Source: Flavobacteriales bacterium
GTDB taxonomy: Bacteria > Bacteroidota > Bacteroidia > Flavobacteriales_D > Crocinitomicaceae
NCBI GenBank assembly: GCA_947449575.1
Contig: CANFRV010000028.1
Coordinates: 1-44,888 of the forward strand
Length of the DNA stretch: 44,888 nt
Direction of reading: 5' to 3'
The notes beneath the pieces were generated by a model. It worked only from the letters and a program-made list of their open reading frames with translations. It made no database searches and had not been told where the DNA came from. The number at the start of each line of letters is the position of its first letter. The stretch's first letter is position 1. The position numbers were made by a program, and so were the translations under genes. Shown piece after piece: positions 1 to 7,700 of this stretch.

Positions 1-210
1 AGGAAAGTATTTACGTACGGTTTTACGAAATGGAATGGAGTAAAAAATTCCTTGGAAAGATCCTTGATTTTTGCTTACTTTTCATCAAGGAAAAGTGAGG
101 AAATGAAAACAGAAGTAGATTTGAAGGTTATATGAGAGTAGTAGATTTGAAAGTAATTTTTCTAGCTCCCGACAACATTCGGGTTTGATCGTAAAAAAAC
201 AGAAACAGGA
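1..210. other. Intergenic left edge with short repeats, no gene seen
   Basis: No coding region is supported here. A direct repeat of AGTAGATTTGAA(A/G)G occurs at about 114-126 and 140-152. An inverted repeat TCCTTGAT / ATCAAGGA lies at 61-68 and 84-91 with a 15-nt loop. A second hairpin, CCCGA / TCGGG, lies at 168-183. The latter is downstream of the minus-strand LRR gene and could be a weak terminator, but no good U-run follows it. Confidence 0.4.
168..183 (-). terminator. Possible hairpin downstream of the LRR gene
   Basis: A 5-bp GC-rich stem (CCCGA / TCGGG) with a 6-nt loop lies 28 bases beyond the stop codon of the minus-strand LRR gene. The following bases on the minus strand are AGCTAGAAAAATT, so there is no canonical U-tract. 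It may be a weak or factor-assisted terminator, or a remnant of a dispersed palindromic repeat. Confidence 0.25.
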
Positions 211-1176
211 TTAATTAGTTTTGATTACCTTATAGGTAGATATTATTTCCCCAAGTGTCACTTCAACGAAATAAACGCCATTCACTAATTCTGAAAGATC
301 AATTTGCATGTGAGAACTATCTTGATTTTCACGATTGATTTTCGAATTATCTACGATCATTGAACCTTTAAAGTCCAGTATCCGAAGTGCATTCATTTGC
401 TGAACTGCATGTACATTTATTATTCCTTCTGTTGGATTAGGATAAATCTGGATATCATTCGTTGAAATGATGGTAGAATTTATTTCTCTGTTGCTTACCA
501 ATGTGGTTGAAATACAAATGCATTGATTCGAAAATTCAAAGTCATCATTCCTAGCACACAAGGGTAATTTTAAGCTCTCTTCATCCATCCAAACTTCATA
601 ACTAGACAAGCAGTTTAGAGGATTTAATGCGATATCTCCCATAAAAATAGAAGCGGGAAGAAGAGGCAAACAAGAAATCTGATTAGAACCACATGCTAAA
701 AACTCTAAGGAGCTAGGAAGAATTGGTAATCGCGTAATTTCATTAAAATTGCAATACAAGATTTTCAAAGATGCAGGAAGATCAGGCAAGAATGTCAATG
801 TATTGAGAGCGCAACTCAACTCCTCTAATGAAGGAGGTAAAGTCGGTAAATAATTCAACTGATTCATACTGCAGTCCAACTTTACTAATGTTGATGGAAG
901 CTGTTTAATCGACGAGATATTGTTTTCTACACATTCTAAAACCTTCAGATTTGAAAAATATTCAATTCCTTCTAAGCTTTCAATTTGTAATGAATTGATC
1001 ACCAAAGATTCTTCATTTATTATTTCTAAACGATTTACATCTAGTTGATTACCTTTCATACAACGAGGATATTTCTCACTTAGAAAGGCCCCGAAATTTT
1101 TATCACGAATGGTGATAAAATTTTGAGCATTTCCATAAAAAGAAACCAAAATTGCTATGAATAATCCTTTTAACAT
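211..1176 (-). CDS. Secreted leucine-rich-repeat protein with T9SS C-terminal sorting domain
   Basis: About 321 residues from ATG at 1176. The protein starts with a signal peptide (MLKGLFIAILVSFYGNAQ). It then has at least four LRRs of the short bacterial LPX type, each with the pattern LPxLPxSLxxLxCxxNxI. It ends in a type A T9SS sorting domain marked by IQIYPNPTEG, ending GVYFVEVTLGEIISTYKVIK. T9SS substrates of this kind are exported through SprA, encoded at 9550-16998, and are anchored or released at the surface. LRRs mediate protein binding; the ligand is unknown. An upstream TTG at 1200 is in frame, but it overlaps the promoter-like TAAGTTTG at 1198-1205, so the ATG is preferred. The repeat and sorting-domain calls are firm. 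The biological role is unknown. Confidence 0.85.
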   Translation of the reverse strand: MLKGLFIAILVSFYGNAQNFITIRDKNFGAFLSEKYPRCMKGNQLDVNRLEIINEESLVINSLQIESLEGIEYFSNLKVLECVENNISSIKQLPSTLVKLDCSMNQLNYLPTLPPSLEELSCALNTLTFLPDLPASLKILYCNFNEITRLPILPSSLEFLACGSNQISCLPLLPASIFMGDIALNPLNCLSSYEVWMDEESLKLPLCARNDDFEFSNQCICISTTLVSNREINSTIISTNDIQIYPNPTEGIINVHAVQQMNALRILDFKGSMIVDNSKINRENQDSSHMQIDLSELVNGVYFVEVTLGEIISTYKVIKTN

Positions 1177-1197
1177 CTGTCTGAATGGGCTTTCTAA

Positions 1198-1233
1198 CAA
1201 ACTTAATCAAAAAGAGAAGCTGTTTTTCAACAA
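1198..1233 (-). promoter_or_regulatory. Bacteroidota-type promoter of the LRR gene
   Basis: The minus strand carries a -7 element TAAGTTTG (1205-1198), matching TAnnTTTG, and an upstream TTGTTG (1233-1228) at about 22 bp spacing as the -33 element. The predicted start of transcription lies 10-20 nt upstream of the ATG at 1176. Confidence 0.55.
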
Positions 1234-1370
1234 TTTTAAAAGAGGATACACGAGGCATTGTTAATAACCTGAAGTTGGGCAATTTTTATGGCTAAAAAGC
1301 TGATGAATACAAGCTCGTTCCTTATACCAGTGCAAAATGTGTATGAAATTCTCTGTGAAAGAAGAGGATC

Positions 1371-1400
1371 TTTTATCGGATTAAATAATGATCGATAAAA
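1371..1400 (-). terminator. Weak hairpin downstream of the methyltransferase gene
   Basis: An 8-bp inverted repeat TTTTATCG / CGATAAAA (1371-1378 and 1393-1400) with a 14-nt loop lies about 28 bases after the stop of the minus-strand methyltransferase gene. It is AT-rich and is not followed by a U-run, so it is only a possible terminator. The rest of 1234-1427 shows no gene. Confidence 0.25.
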
Positions 1401-1427
1401 TGGTATTTGAAATCGTTTTTTAGAAAA

Positions 1428-2276
1428 TCAGCCTATTCTTAATAGAAGCCCATAATATAAATTTTTTCCAGTGGTGGTTTTCATCCAAAGTTCTTTCACC
1501 TCTTTTTTCGCTCCCGAAAAATGCTTGTTTGCCAGGTGGTTGATGTCTTTTGCAGTAATTGTAGGGGAATACGTATTCAATATTAAGAACCCATTTTTTG
1601 AAAGTAATGCTTTCGCACTAATAAGGAGCGTTTCTAATTTATCTTCTAATTTCCATTTTTCACCTTTTGCTCCGAGACCCCAAGCTGGAGGATCCATGAT
1701 AATTCCGTCGTATTTATTTCCTCTTTTTATTTCTCTTTCAGCAAATTTTAATGCATCGTCATGTACCCACTTTATATCGGAAAGATTACTAGCTTCTTGA
1801 TTTGTTCGAGCCCAAGAGATCAATTGTTTAACTGAATCAACATGAACAGTTTCTGCTCCAGTTGTTTTTGCAATACATGATGCAGCGCCAGTATATGCAA
1901 AGAGATTAAGGAAACGTTGAGTGGAATTTAAACGCGATGAAATGAAATCCCAATTAATACGCTGTTCTGGAAACAAACCAACGTGCTTAAATTTAGTTAA
2001 TTCTAATTGAATTTTTATTTTTCGATAGGAAATCTCCCAAGCTTGCGGAATGTCTTTCTGTAAACTTTTCCATGTGCCAGATTGAGCTCCATTTGAAATA
2101 AATTCGAAGTGCGCTCGTTCGTTCCACTCTGTAAATAAAATCCCTGATTTAAAATAGGCTTGTACTTCTGGACGAATTGTGATAATGGAACCCCATCTTT
2201 CTAGTTTCTTCCCTCCTCCAGCATCGATTAATTCATAATCCTCCCAAGAGTCAGTATACAAACGTTCGTTTTCCAT
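1428..2276 (-). CDS. Class I SAM-dependent RNA methyltransferase (RlmI/RlmK-like)
   Basis: The 282-residue protein resembles the catalytic half of RlmI/RlmK-type 23S rRNA cytosine/guanine methyltransferases. Visible features are the SAM-binding segment NLFAYTGAASCIAKTTGAETVHVDSVK (about residues 123-149, shown in the family as FxYTGxxS...VD) and motif IV DGIIMDPPAWG (about residues 190-200). The C-terminal region ends ..TTTGKNLYYGLLLR, the usual end of the family. An N-terminal PUA domain is absent. It lies 41 bases downstream of the TPR gene and probably shares its transcript. The exact RNA target cannot be read from the sequence; a ribosomal RNA base is most likely. Confidence 0.8.
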   Translation of the reverse strand: MENERLYTDSWEDYELIDAGGGKKLERWGSIITIRPEVQAYFKSGILFTEWNERAHFEFISNGAQSGTWKSLQKDIPQAWEISYRKIKIQLELTKFKHVGLFPEQRINWDFISSRLNSTQRFLNLFAYTGAASCIAKTTGAETVHVDSVKQLISWARTNQEASNLSDIKWVHDDALKFAEREIKRGNKYDGIIMDPPAWGLGAKGEKWKLEDKLETLLISAKALLSKNGFLILNTYSPTITAKDINHLANKHFSGAKKEVKELWMKTTTGKNLYYGLLLRIG

Positions 2277-2317
2277 ATTTTTATGTTCGCCAACGAATCA
2301 AAAATCGTTTTTAAAGT

Positions 2318-2899
2318 CTAGCGACGAGGTGTTTTTTGACGTCCACCAGACATTTGAGCCATTCTCATTTGATTTTTTGAAGGAACACCTTGTTGCATTT
2401 GTTTTTGCATCTGGTTTATTTGTTCCCTCATCATGCCAGATTTATCGAGTTTTTTCGCTTCAGCAAGCAAAGAAACTGCTTCTGATCTTCTGTTTGTTTG
2501 GGCACAAATACCAGCAAGATGCATACGTGCAACGGCATTATCTTGAGCGGTCCTTAATCCTATTCCAAGTGCTTTTCTTAATAATTGTTCACTTTTCGCG
2601 AAACCAATTTCTTGACTGTTAAGTACAGCTTTTAGAAATAAAACATAGGCATGTTGTTTTTTAGGAAGAAATTGTGGTGCACTTATTTTGTTAATGTGCT
2701 CTTTTGCTTTATCTGTATTTCCTAGCCTCATTTGATTAAGACCCATAATCATTCGTTCATTACGGAAAAAAGATAATCCAATGATTGCCGTTACGAAAAT
2801 CATACAAATTGCCCAACCCCAGTGACCAGTTCCAAATAAATAAACCACATATGATAAAGAAGATGCGGCTACGATACAGCGAATAAGAAATTTAATCAT
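2318..2899 (-). CDS. Small membrane protein with TPR-like repeats
   Basis: The 193-residue protein starts with two hydrophobic segments (about residues 5-45). A helical TPR-like region follows at about residues 50-150, with phrases such as MRLGNTDKAKEHINK and NAVARMHLAGICAQTNRRSEAVSLL. A basic, Gln/Met-rich tail (QMQKQMQQGVPSKNQMRMAQ) ends the protein and looks disordered. It lies 3 bases downstream of the RidA gene and 41 bases upstream of the methyltransferase gene, so the three probably form one transcript. TPRs usually scaffold protein-protein contacts; the partner is unknown. I recognise no specific family. Confidence 0.7.
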   Translation of the reverse strand: MIKFLIRCIVAASSLSYVVYLFGTGHWGWAICMIFVTAIIGLSFFRNERMIMGLNQMRLGNTDKAKEHINKISAPQFLPKKQHAYVLFLKAVLNSQEIGFAKSEQLLRKALGIGLRTAQDNAVARMHLAGICAQTNRRSEAVSLLAEAKKLDKSGMMREQINQMQKQMQQGVPSKNQMRMAQMSGGRQKTPRR

Positions 2900-2902
2900 A
2901 AT

Positions 2903-3337
2903 TTAATCGATTGTTGCAATACATTTTAATTCAATAGCAATAGGAGAAGGAAGACAATTTACTTCAACTGTTGTGCGACATGGGCAATTATCTTTAAAAT
3001 ACTCAGCGTAAAGACGATTGTACGTATGAAAATCTCGTTTCATATGTACTAAAAAAACCGTTACATCAACTAATTTATCCCAGCTTGACCCAGATTCTTC
3101 AAGAATAATTCGTACATTTTCAAAAACACTTCGGCATTGAGCTTCAAAGTCGAACTCAATAAAATTTCCGCTTTTATCTAATTTCAGTCCCGGAACTTCG
3201 GAATCCGTTGCATCGGAGCCAGCTACGCGAGGACCAACGCCAGAAAGAAACAATAAATTTCCTACTTTTCGAGCATGAGGATAAAGCCCTAACGCTTTGG
3301 GAGCTTTACTTGTTGAAATACGACTGTTTTCAGACAT
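2903..3337 (-). CDS. RidA/YjgF/YER057c/UK114-family deaminase
   Basis: The 144-residue protein has the RidA-family pattern. The start AP+ALGLYPHARKVGNLLFLSG and the central QCRSVFENVRIILEESGSSWDKLVDVTVFLVHMKRDF are characteristic, as is the end CRTTVEVNCLPSPIAIELKCIA, where the Arg and Glu line the active cleft of the family. RidA proteins hydrolyse reactive enamine/imine intermediates; some relatives are 2-aminomuconate deaminases, and the length fits that subgroup. It is probably a cytosolic trimer. It is the first gene of a minus-strand transcript running into the TPR and methyltransferase genes, with a promoter at 3354-3361. Confidence 0.85.
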   Translation of the reverse strand: MSENSRISTSKAPKALGLYPHARKVGNLLFLSGVGPRVAGSDATDSEVPGLKLDKSGNFIEFDFEAQCRSVFENVRIILEESGSSWDKLVDVTVFLVHMKRDFHTYNRLYAEYFKDNCPCRTTVEVNCLPSPIAIELKCIATID

Positions 3338-3353
3338 CTTGTGAATTTTGTTG

Positions 3354-3361
3354 CAAATATA
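3354..3361 (-). promoter_or_regulatory. -7 element upstream of the RidA gene
   Basis: The minus strand reads TATATTTG, a perfect TAnnTTTG match, 16 bases upstream of the RidA start codon. No clear TTG -33 element is seen at the expected distance. Confidence 0.45.
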
Positions 3362-3542
3362 AGGAGAGTTAAGCGATATTTTAGAAATACATAAAAAAAG
3401 TATGTCCTGTTTTTGTTAAAATTCTCTAACTAAAATGCTTTCTAAGACAATCTAGTACTAGCACAAAATGGAAGCAAGGTTAATAATACATAAATTCAAA
3501 ACTATTTTTATTTGGTATTGTATTTGAAACAACCTTTTGTCT

Positions 3543-3550
3543 AAATTTGT
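3543..3550 (+). promoter_or_regulatory. -7 element directly before the lipoprotein gene
   Basis: TAAATTTG matches TAnnTTTG and lies only 3 bases before the ATG at 3554. A TTG with about 21 bp spacing lies upstream, at about 3519-3521. If active, transcription would begin at or very near the start codon, giving a leaderless mRNA. Confidence 0.4.
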
Positions 3551-3553
3551 AGT

Positions 3554-4234
3554 ATGAAGTTAAAATTATATTTCTTATTAATACTTTCCTTGTTTTCACT
3601 TGGATCTTGTATTGAAATTTTCGATGATCTTACGATTCACAATGATGGAACAGGAACTTTTAAATATAACATTAACTTGAGCTCCAGTAAATTAAAGATA
3701 AATTCAATCCTCGCTTTAGATAGTTTAGAAGGAAAAAAAGTACCTTCTATTCCATTTATTAAAGAGGAAATAGCACGTATTAAAGCTAAATTTGAGAAAA
3801 AAGAAGGAATTTCAAATGTTTCTATTGAGACAAATTTTACCGACTTTCTTTTTAAATTGAAATGCGATTTTACGAGTGTAAATGCTTTACAAGAGGCTAT
3901 TAAGGAAATTGTTTCGGAAGAAAGTTTAACAAAAAACATGGAGGATTTATCTCACATTTGGCTTAAATGGGAAGGTCAAAAATTGACACGATCGATTCCT
4001 GAACTGACAATTAATAAAACGAAGTCTTTGACAGAGAATGAAATAAATCTTTTAAAGCAAGGAAAATATACGTCAATCACTAGGTTTGATAGAATAATTG
4101 AAAAATTTGACAATCCTTCGGCAAAGCTTTCGGGAAGTAAGCTTGCTATAATGTTACAAACAGATACATATTCCTTGGTTAAAAATGCTAAATTATTGGA
4201 AAATACAGTATATCTTAGTCCTCTCAAAAACTAA
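3554..4234 (+). CDS. Putative lipoprotein of unknown function
   Basis: The 226-residue protein starts with a clear lipoprotein signal, with lipobox LGSC and the lipidated Cys at residue 19. The mature part begins IEIFDDLTIHNDGTGTFKYNINLSSSKLK. I recognise no enzyme motif. The mixed alpha/beta pattern and the opening 'ddltI..DGsG.~yni' resemble secreted Bacteroidota lipoproteins of unknown function. It is the first of three consecutive plus-strand genes for exported proteins (3554-7594), which suggests a shared envelope role. It is probably anchored in the periplasmic face of a membrane or at the surface. Confidence 0.75.
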   Translation: MKLKLYFLLILSLFSLGSCIEIFDDLTIHNDGTGTFKYNINLSSSKLKINSILALDSLEGKKVPSIPFIKEEIARIKAKFEKKEGISNVSIETNFTDFLFKLKCDFTSVNALQEAIKEIVSEESLTKNMEDLSHIWLKWEGQKLTRSIPELTINKTKSLTENEINLLKQGKYTSITRFDRIIEKFDNPSAKLSGSKLAIMLQTDTYSLVKNAKLLENTVYLSPLKN

Positions 4235-4374
4235 ATGTAGGAAGTATTGCTATTTTTTAGTAATTTAAAGGAAAAAAGTAGGATTTAAATGTTTGAAATT
4301 AATTTACCTGTTCGAGAATTTTTTTCTACTGAACACTATATAAAATCGACGATCAAAAAACAAAATACCAACAT

Positions 4375-6252
4375 ATGAAATTAAGTATCATAATCACGAC
4401 CATATTCTTCAGCTTACAGGTTGTTGGACAAAACTCAGAAGACTTTATTCCAAGGGATGCAGTTACTGTTTTCAGTATCAATAATATTTCTCTTTTGCAA
4501 AAGATTTCAATGGATGATTTGGTTCAATATGAATTCATGGAAGAAGTGCAAACTGAATTGTTTGATGGGTCAACATCAGGAAAGACTTTAAAAGATTCAG
4601 GAATAGACTTCGAACAAAAATTAAATGTTTTTTATGGTAAAGGAGCGGATCATGAGGTGTCAGGCTTCACTTTTGGAATAAAAAATAAAGCTCAATTATT
4701 TACTGTTTTTGATGATTTTGATAAAATAACAAGTAAAATACCTGGTGTTGAATATTATTCATCTTTAGCTAATCATCTGATTATTAAAGGAAATATTGGT
4801 GTATTGATTCGTGTTGAACCATTAGATGAGAAGATATTAAAATACACCGATTCTTTGTGGTATTCTAGAGGCAATACATCACCTTGGGATGAAAACAGTG
4901 ATGAAATTAATGTCGTTGAAGATGAGAATCTTATTTTAGAAGAAGAAGAATTTGATCTTGAAATGATTGATTCGATTGAAGGAGGAGAAATTGAAGAAAC
5001 GGATTATAATTTTCCTGATGCATTAGAAAATCCAAATGAAAAAAACTATAATGAATTAAAGGATAGTGTTTTGACTATTTTCCAAAGGCAATATTTAGAT
5101 GAAATATGCGATGATTTGTTTATTAAAGGGAATAATTTAAAGAAATCGGACCCTTTATTTGCAAATCAATTAATCCATAAAACAGAAGGTATTTTCTATA
5201 TGGACAACTCGCGTAATTTTAAGAAAGAGCAAAATTTTTGGTACTTACAATCTGTTTTTCCTAGTTTATTCGATGAAGTAAGTGACTTGTATACAGGAAA
5301 TGTAATCTTGGGGGATTTTATTATAAATGACAATTCAATTGAACTTAAATTGGAATCCAATTATAGTACTGAATTGGGATCAATCTATCAAAAACTGAAC
5401 GATTCAAAGTTTGATAAATCTATTTTGAAATATATCCACGAAGCCAGCCCAGCTCATTTCAGTTATAATGTGAATCTGCGTGAGGCATATGAGCAGTCTT
5501 TTAAAGTGATTGTTCCTATTCTTGAAAAGCAAAAAGATGCGCGTCTTTCCAATACACTGTTAACAATAAAAATTTTAAATGAGTTCATTAATAAAGATGC
5601 ATTATTTGACACGTATAAGGGCAGTATGTTTGGAACATTTAATGGGATTAAAAAAGTAAAAACAAAAAAGATTGAATTTCAATATGATGAAGATTATAAT
5701 TATACTGAAAGTGTCGTGGAGGGTGAAGAAGACATGCCTCTTTTTGTTTTTGGTCTATCAACAGAACGTCCAGATATACCCGATTTGATATTAAATCATA
5801 TTTCTCATTTGACATCTCAGTGCAAAAATTATGGTTCCTACTGGAGATTTGAAGATGCAATTTTAGAATCAGTGCCTTTATACATTATCAATAAAAATGG
5901 GTTATTACTTTTTACCAATGATGAAGATTTAGCAGTAAAACATTCGGATGGATACGGACGCAATTCTTTGTCTGGGAAAGCCGCTCACAAGATGAAAAAA
6001 AGTGGGTTTATGTATGCGTATGTTGATTGGAGCAAAACCCTCAAGAAGCTTCCTCGTGAAATGTTCACGAATGAGCAAAACGATATTTTAGATGCAATGC
6101 GCGAAAAAACGGGGGTCATGGAATTATTATCTTCTGAGTCAACAGATCGAAAAACAAGTTTTGAAGTCAACTATAATTATGTTGACACAGAAGGAAACTC
6201 AGGGAAATATATTTTAGATTTAGTAAATAGTATTTATGTTCTTTTAAAATAG
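4375..6252 (+). CDS. Exported protein of unknown function, DUF4836-like layout
   Basis: The 625-residue protein has a signal peptide (MKLSIIITTIFFSLQVVGQ). The start of the mature part, FIPRDAVTVFSINNISLLQK, resembles the beginning of DUF4836-type Bacteroidota proteins, where it is followed by a 'ldf..ki..f' strand-helix pattern. A strongly acidic stretch (about residues 165-220, rich in Glu/Asp) looks disordered. No catalytic motif is seen. The next gene, 13 bases downstream, encodes a protein with the same layout, so the two probably arose by duplication and are co-transcribed. Function unknown; the exported location is an inference from the signal peptide. Confidence 0.7.
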   Translation: MKLSIIITTIFFSLQVVGQNSEDFIPRDAVTVFSINNISLLQKISMDDLVQYEFMEEVQTELFDGSTSGKTLKDSGIDFEQKLNVFYGKGADHEVSGFTFGIKNKAQLFTVFDDFDKITSKIPGVEYYSSLANHLIIKGNIGVLIRVEPLDEKILKYTDSLWYSRGNTSPWDENSDEINVVEDENLILEEEEFDLEMIDSIEGGEIEETDYNFPDALENPNEKNYNELKDSVLTIFQRQYLDEICDDLFIKGNNLKKSDPLFANQLIHKTEGIFYMDNSRNFKKEQNFWYLQSVFPSLFDEVSDLYTGNVILGDFIINDNSIELKLESNYSTELGSIYQKLNDSKFDKSILKYIHEASPAHFSYNVNLREAYEQSFKVIVPILEKQKDARLSNTLLTIKILNEFINKDALFDTYKGSMFGTFNGIKKVKTKKIEFQYDEDYNYTESVVEGEEDMPLFVFGLSTERPDIPDLILNHISHLTSQCKNYGSYWRFEDAILESVPLYIINKNGLLLFTNDEDLAVKHSDGYGRNSLSGKAAHKMKKSGFMYAYVDWSKTLKKLPREMFTNEQNDILDAMREKTGVMELLSSESTDRKTSFEVNYNYVDTEGNSGKYILDLVNSIYVLLK

Positions 6253-6265
6253 ATGTAACGGGAAC

Positions 6266-7594
6266 ATGTTTAGAAAAGTACTATTTGTATTAGTTTTAGC
6301 GAGCGCTGTTGGAAGTTTTATCTACTTCAGCCCCTTCTTTGAAGGTCAGACAGAACAGCCTTCGTTTGAAGATAGATTGCCAAAAGCAGACTTTTTAGGC
6401 CGCTGTTACCTACTCGATTTAGCCAGAGAAACGACAGGAATGTTATTCTATAATAAAATTCCTTTTCGCGATTTTTTTACACAAGAATTTATATTAAGTC
6501 AAGGAAAAAATTATGGTTTAAATTTACAAAAACCACTTTATTTTTTCGCCAATGAGGACGGAAATTGGGGGGTTTTAGTAGAAGTGGCGGACAGTAGTAA
6601 AATTACGCCAGGAATCCAGCGCTTAAAGAAAATTTTACACCTTTCTGACACCCTAATTTATGAGCAAAAAACATATAAATACGAGAAAGAATCGGGTTAT
6701 TTAACATATGATAAAAATTGGATTTTTCTCTATAAAGGAAATCAATTTGCACAAGAATTAAAACAAATACTGTTCGCTAAAAAAGGGGGAATAGCACCAT
6801 GTTGGAAGAATTTTTTAGCAGAAAAGCAGTTTAAAAATGAAAAATTGGTCATTTATTCTAATTGGCGAAAATTACAAGAACAAGGGATAGAAAAGGCGAT
6901 TTTTGCTCATAATAGCGATTCATCAAGTTTCAGTTTACTTACGTATATTAAAAATTCGAAACCTTGGAATGTGCACACGAAGAAAGAAGGGATTAGCTTA
7001 ACCTCGAAAGAATCTACTAGTAAATTTATGAGCATTCATTTAGATATTAATGATTTGAGGAATGATCGCGAAGATTTAATTTATAAATATTTGATCAAGT
7101 TAGGTCGGAGAATTAGTTTTCCAACGGTTGAATTTTTTAATGCCTGGACGGGAGATTTATCTTTTAAGCAAGGTGGTACATCCATTGTTAAGGAAGAATA
7201 TGTAACATCAGAAATGGATGATGAATTTAATATTGTTGAAGTAAAAAGAACGAAAGATGTTCTTGTACCTAGTTTTTCGTTACTTTTTTCAGTAAATAAA
7301 CAAGGCCCCTATTTTATTAGTCAATTGATGAGAAAAGGGATATTAAGAAAAGATCAAAACTATTATCGATTCCTGACCTCTCCTCAATTAAGTATGTATC
7401 AAAAGGATGGAAATATTCTTTTTTATTCTGGCGCTAAAGTTCCTGCCATGGAAGTCAACTCTTATAATCATGGATTATGGACGGAAAATGGAACTAAACT
7501 TGGATTTTACATAGATTCTTTGGGTGCAAATGAACTATTTGGTACGATTCATATTCCAATTGATAGAATAATCAGAAGAAATAAGTTCTTTTAG
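6266..7594 (+). CDS. Exported or membrane-anchored protein, paralogue-like partner of the preceding gene
   Basis: The 442-residue protein has one N-terminal hydrophobic segment (about residues 4-24), serving as a signal anchor or signal peptide. The following LPKADFLGRCYLLDLARETTG and YGLNLQKPLYFFANEDGNWG mirror the order of segments in the preceding gene product (PRDAVTVFSINNISLLQK, then SGIDFEQKLNVFYGKG). I infer distant homology between the two. No enzyme motif is seen. Its start is 13 bases after the preceding stop codon, so they are co-transcribed. Function unknown. Confidence 0.65.
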   Translation: MFRKVLFVLVLASAVGSFIYFSPFFEGQTEQPSFEDRLPKADFLGRCYLLDLARETTGMLFYNKIPFRDFFTQEFILSQGKNYGLNLQKPLYFFANEDGNWGVLVEVADSSKITPGIQRLKKILHLSDTLIYEQKTYKYEKESGYLTYDKNWIFLYKGNQFAQELKQILFAKKGGIAPCWKNFLAEKQFKNEKLVIYSNWRKLQEQGIEKAIFAHNSDSSSFSLLTYIKNSKPWNVHTKKEGISLTSKESTSKFMSIHLDINDLRNDREDLIYKYLIKLGRRISFPTVEFFNAWTGDLSFKQGGTSIVKEEYVTSEMDDEFNIVEVKRTKDVLVPSFSLLFSVNKQGPYFISQLMRKGILRKDQNYYRFLTSPQLSMYQKDGNILFYSGAKVPAMEVNSYNHGLWTENGTKLGFYIDSLGANELFGTIHIPIDRIIRRNKFF

Positions 7595-7670
7595 ACTCCT
7601 GAAATAACATATTAACAATTTAGTCTTATCAACTAATTATTTTTGTTTCTTTCTTACATAAAAAAGCTGT

Positions 7671-7700
7671 ATCTTAACATTAAATATAAAAATGTAAGAT
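7671..7700 (+). promoter_or_regulatory. Hairpin abutting the phoH-like start codon
   Basis: ATCTTAACATT (7671-7681) can pair with AATGTAAGAT (7691-7700) with one bulged base and a 9-nt AT-rich loop. It ends at the base before ATG. It could shield the start codon in the mRNA, but the sequence is AT-rich and the structure may be chance. Confidence 0.3.

Noticed and set aside
1471-1800. Plus-strand ORF of 109 residues
   Set aside because: It is entirely antisense to the well-supported methyltransferase gene.
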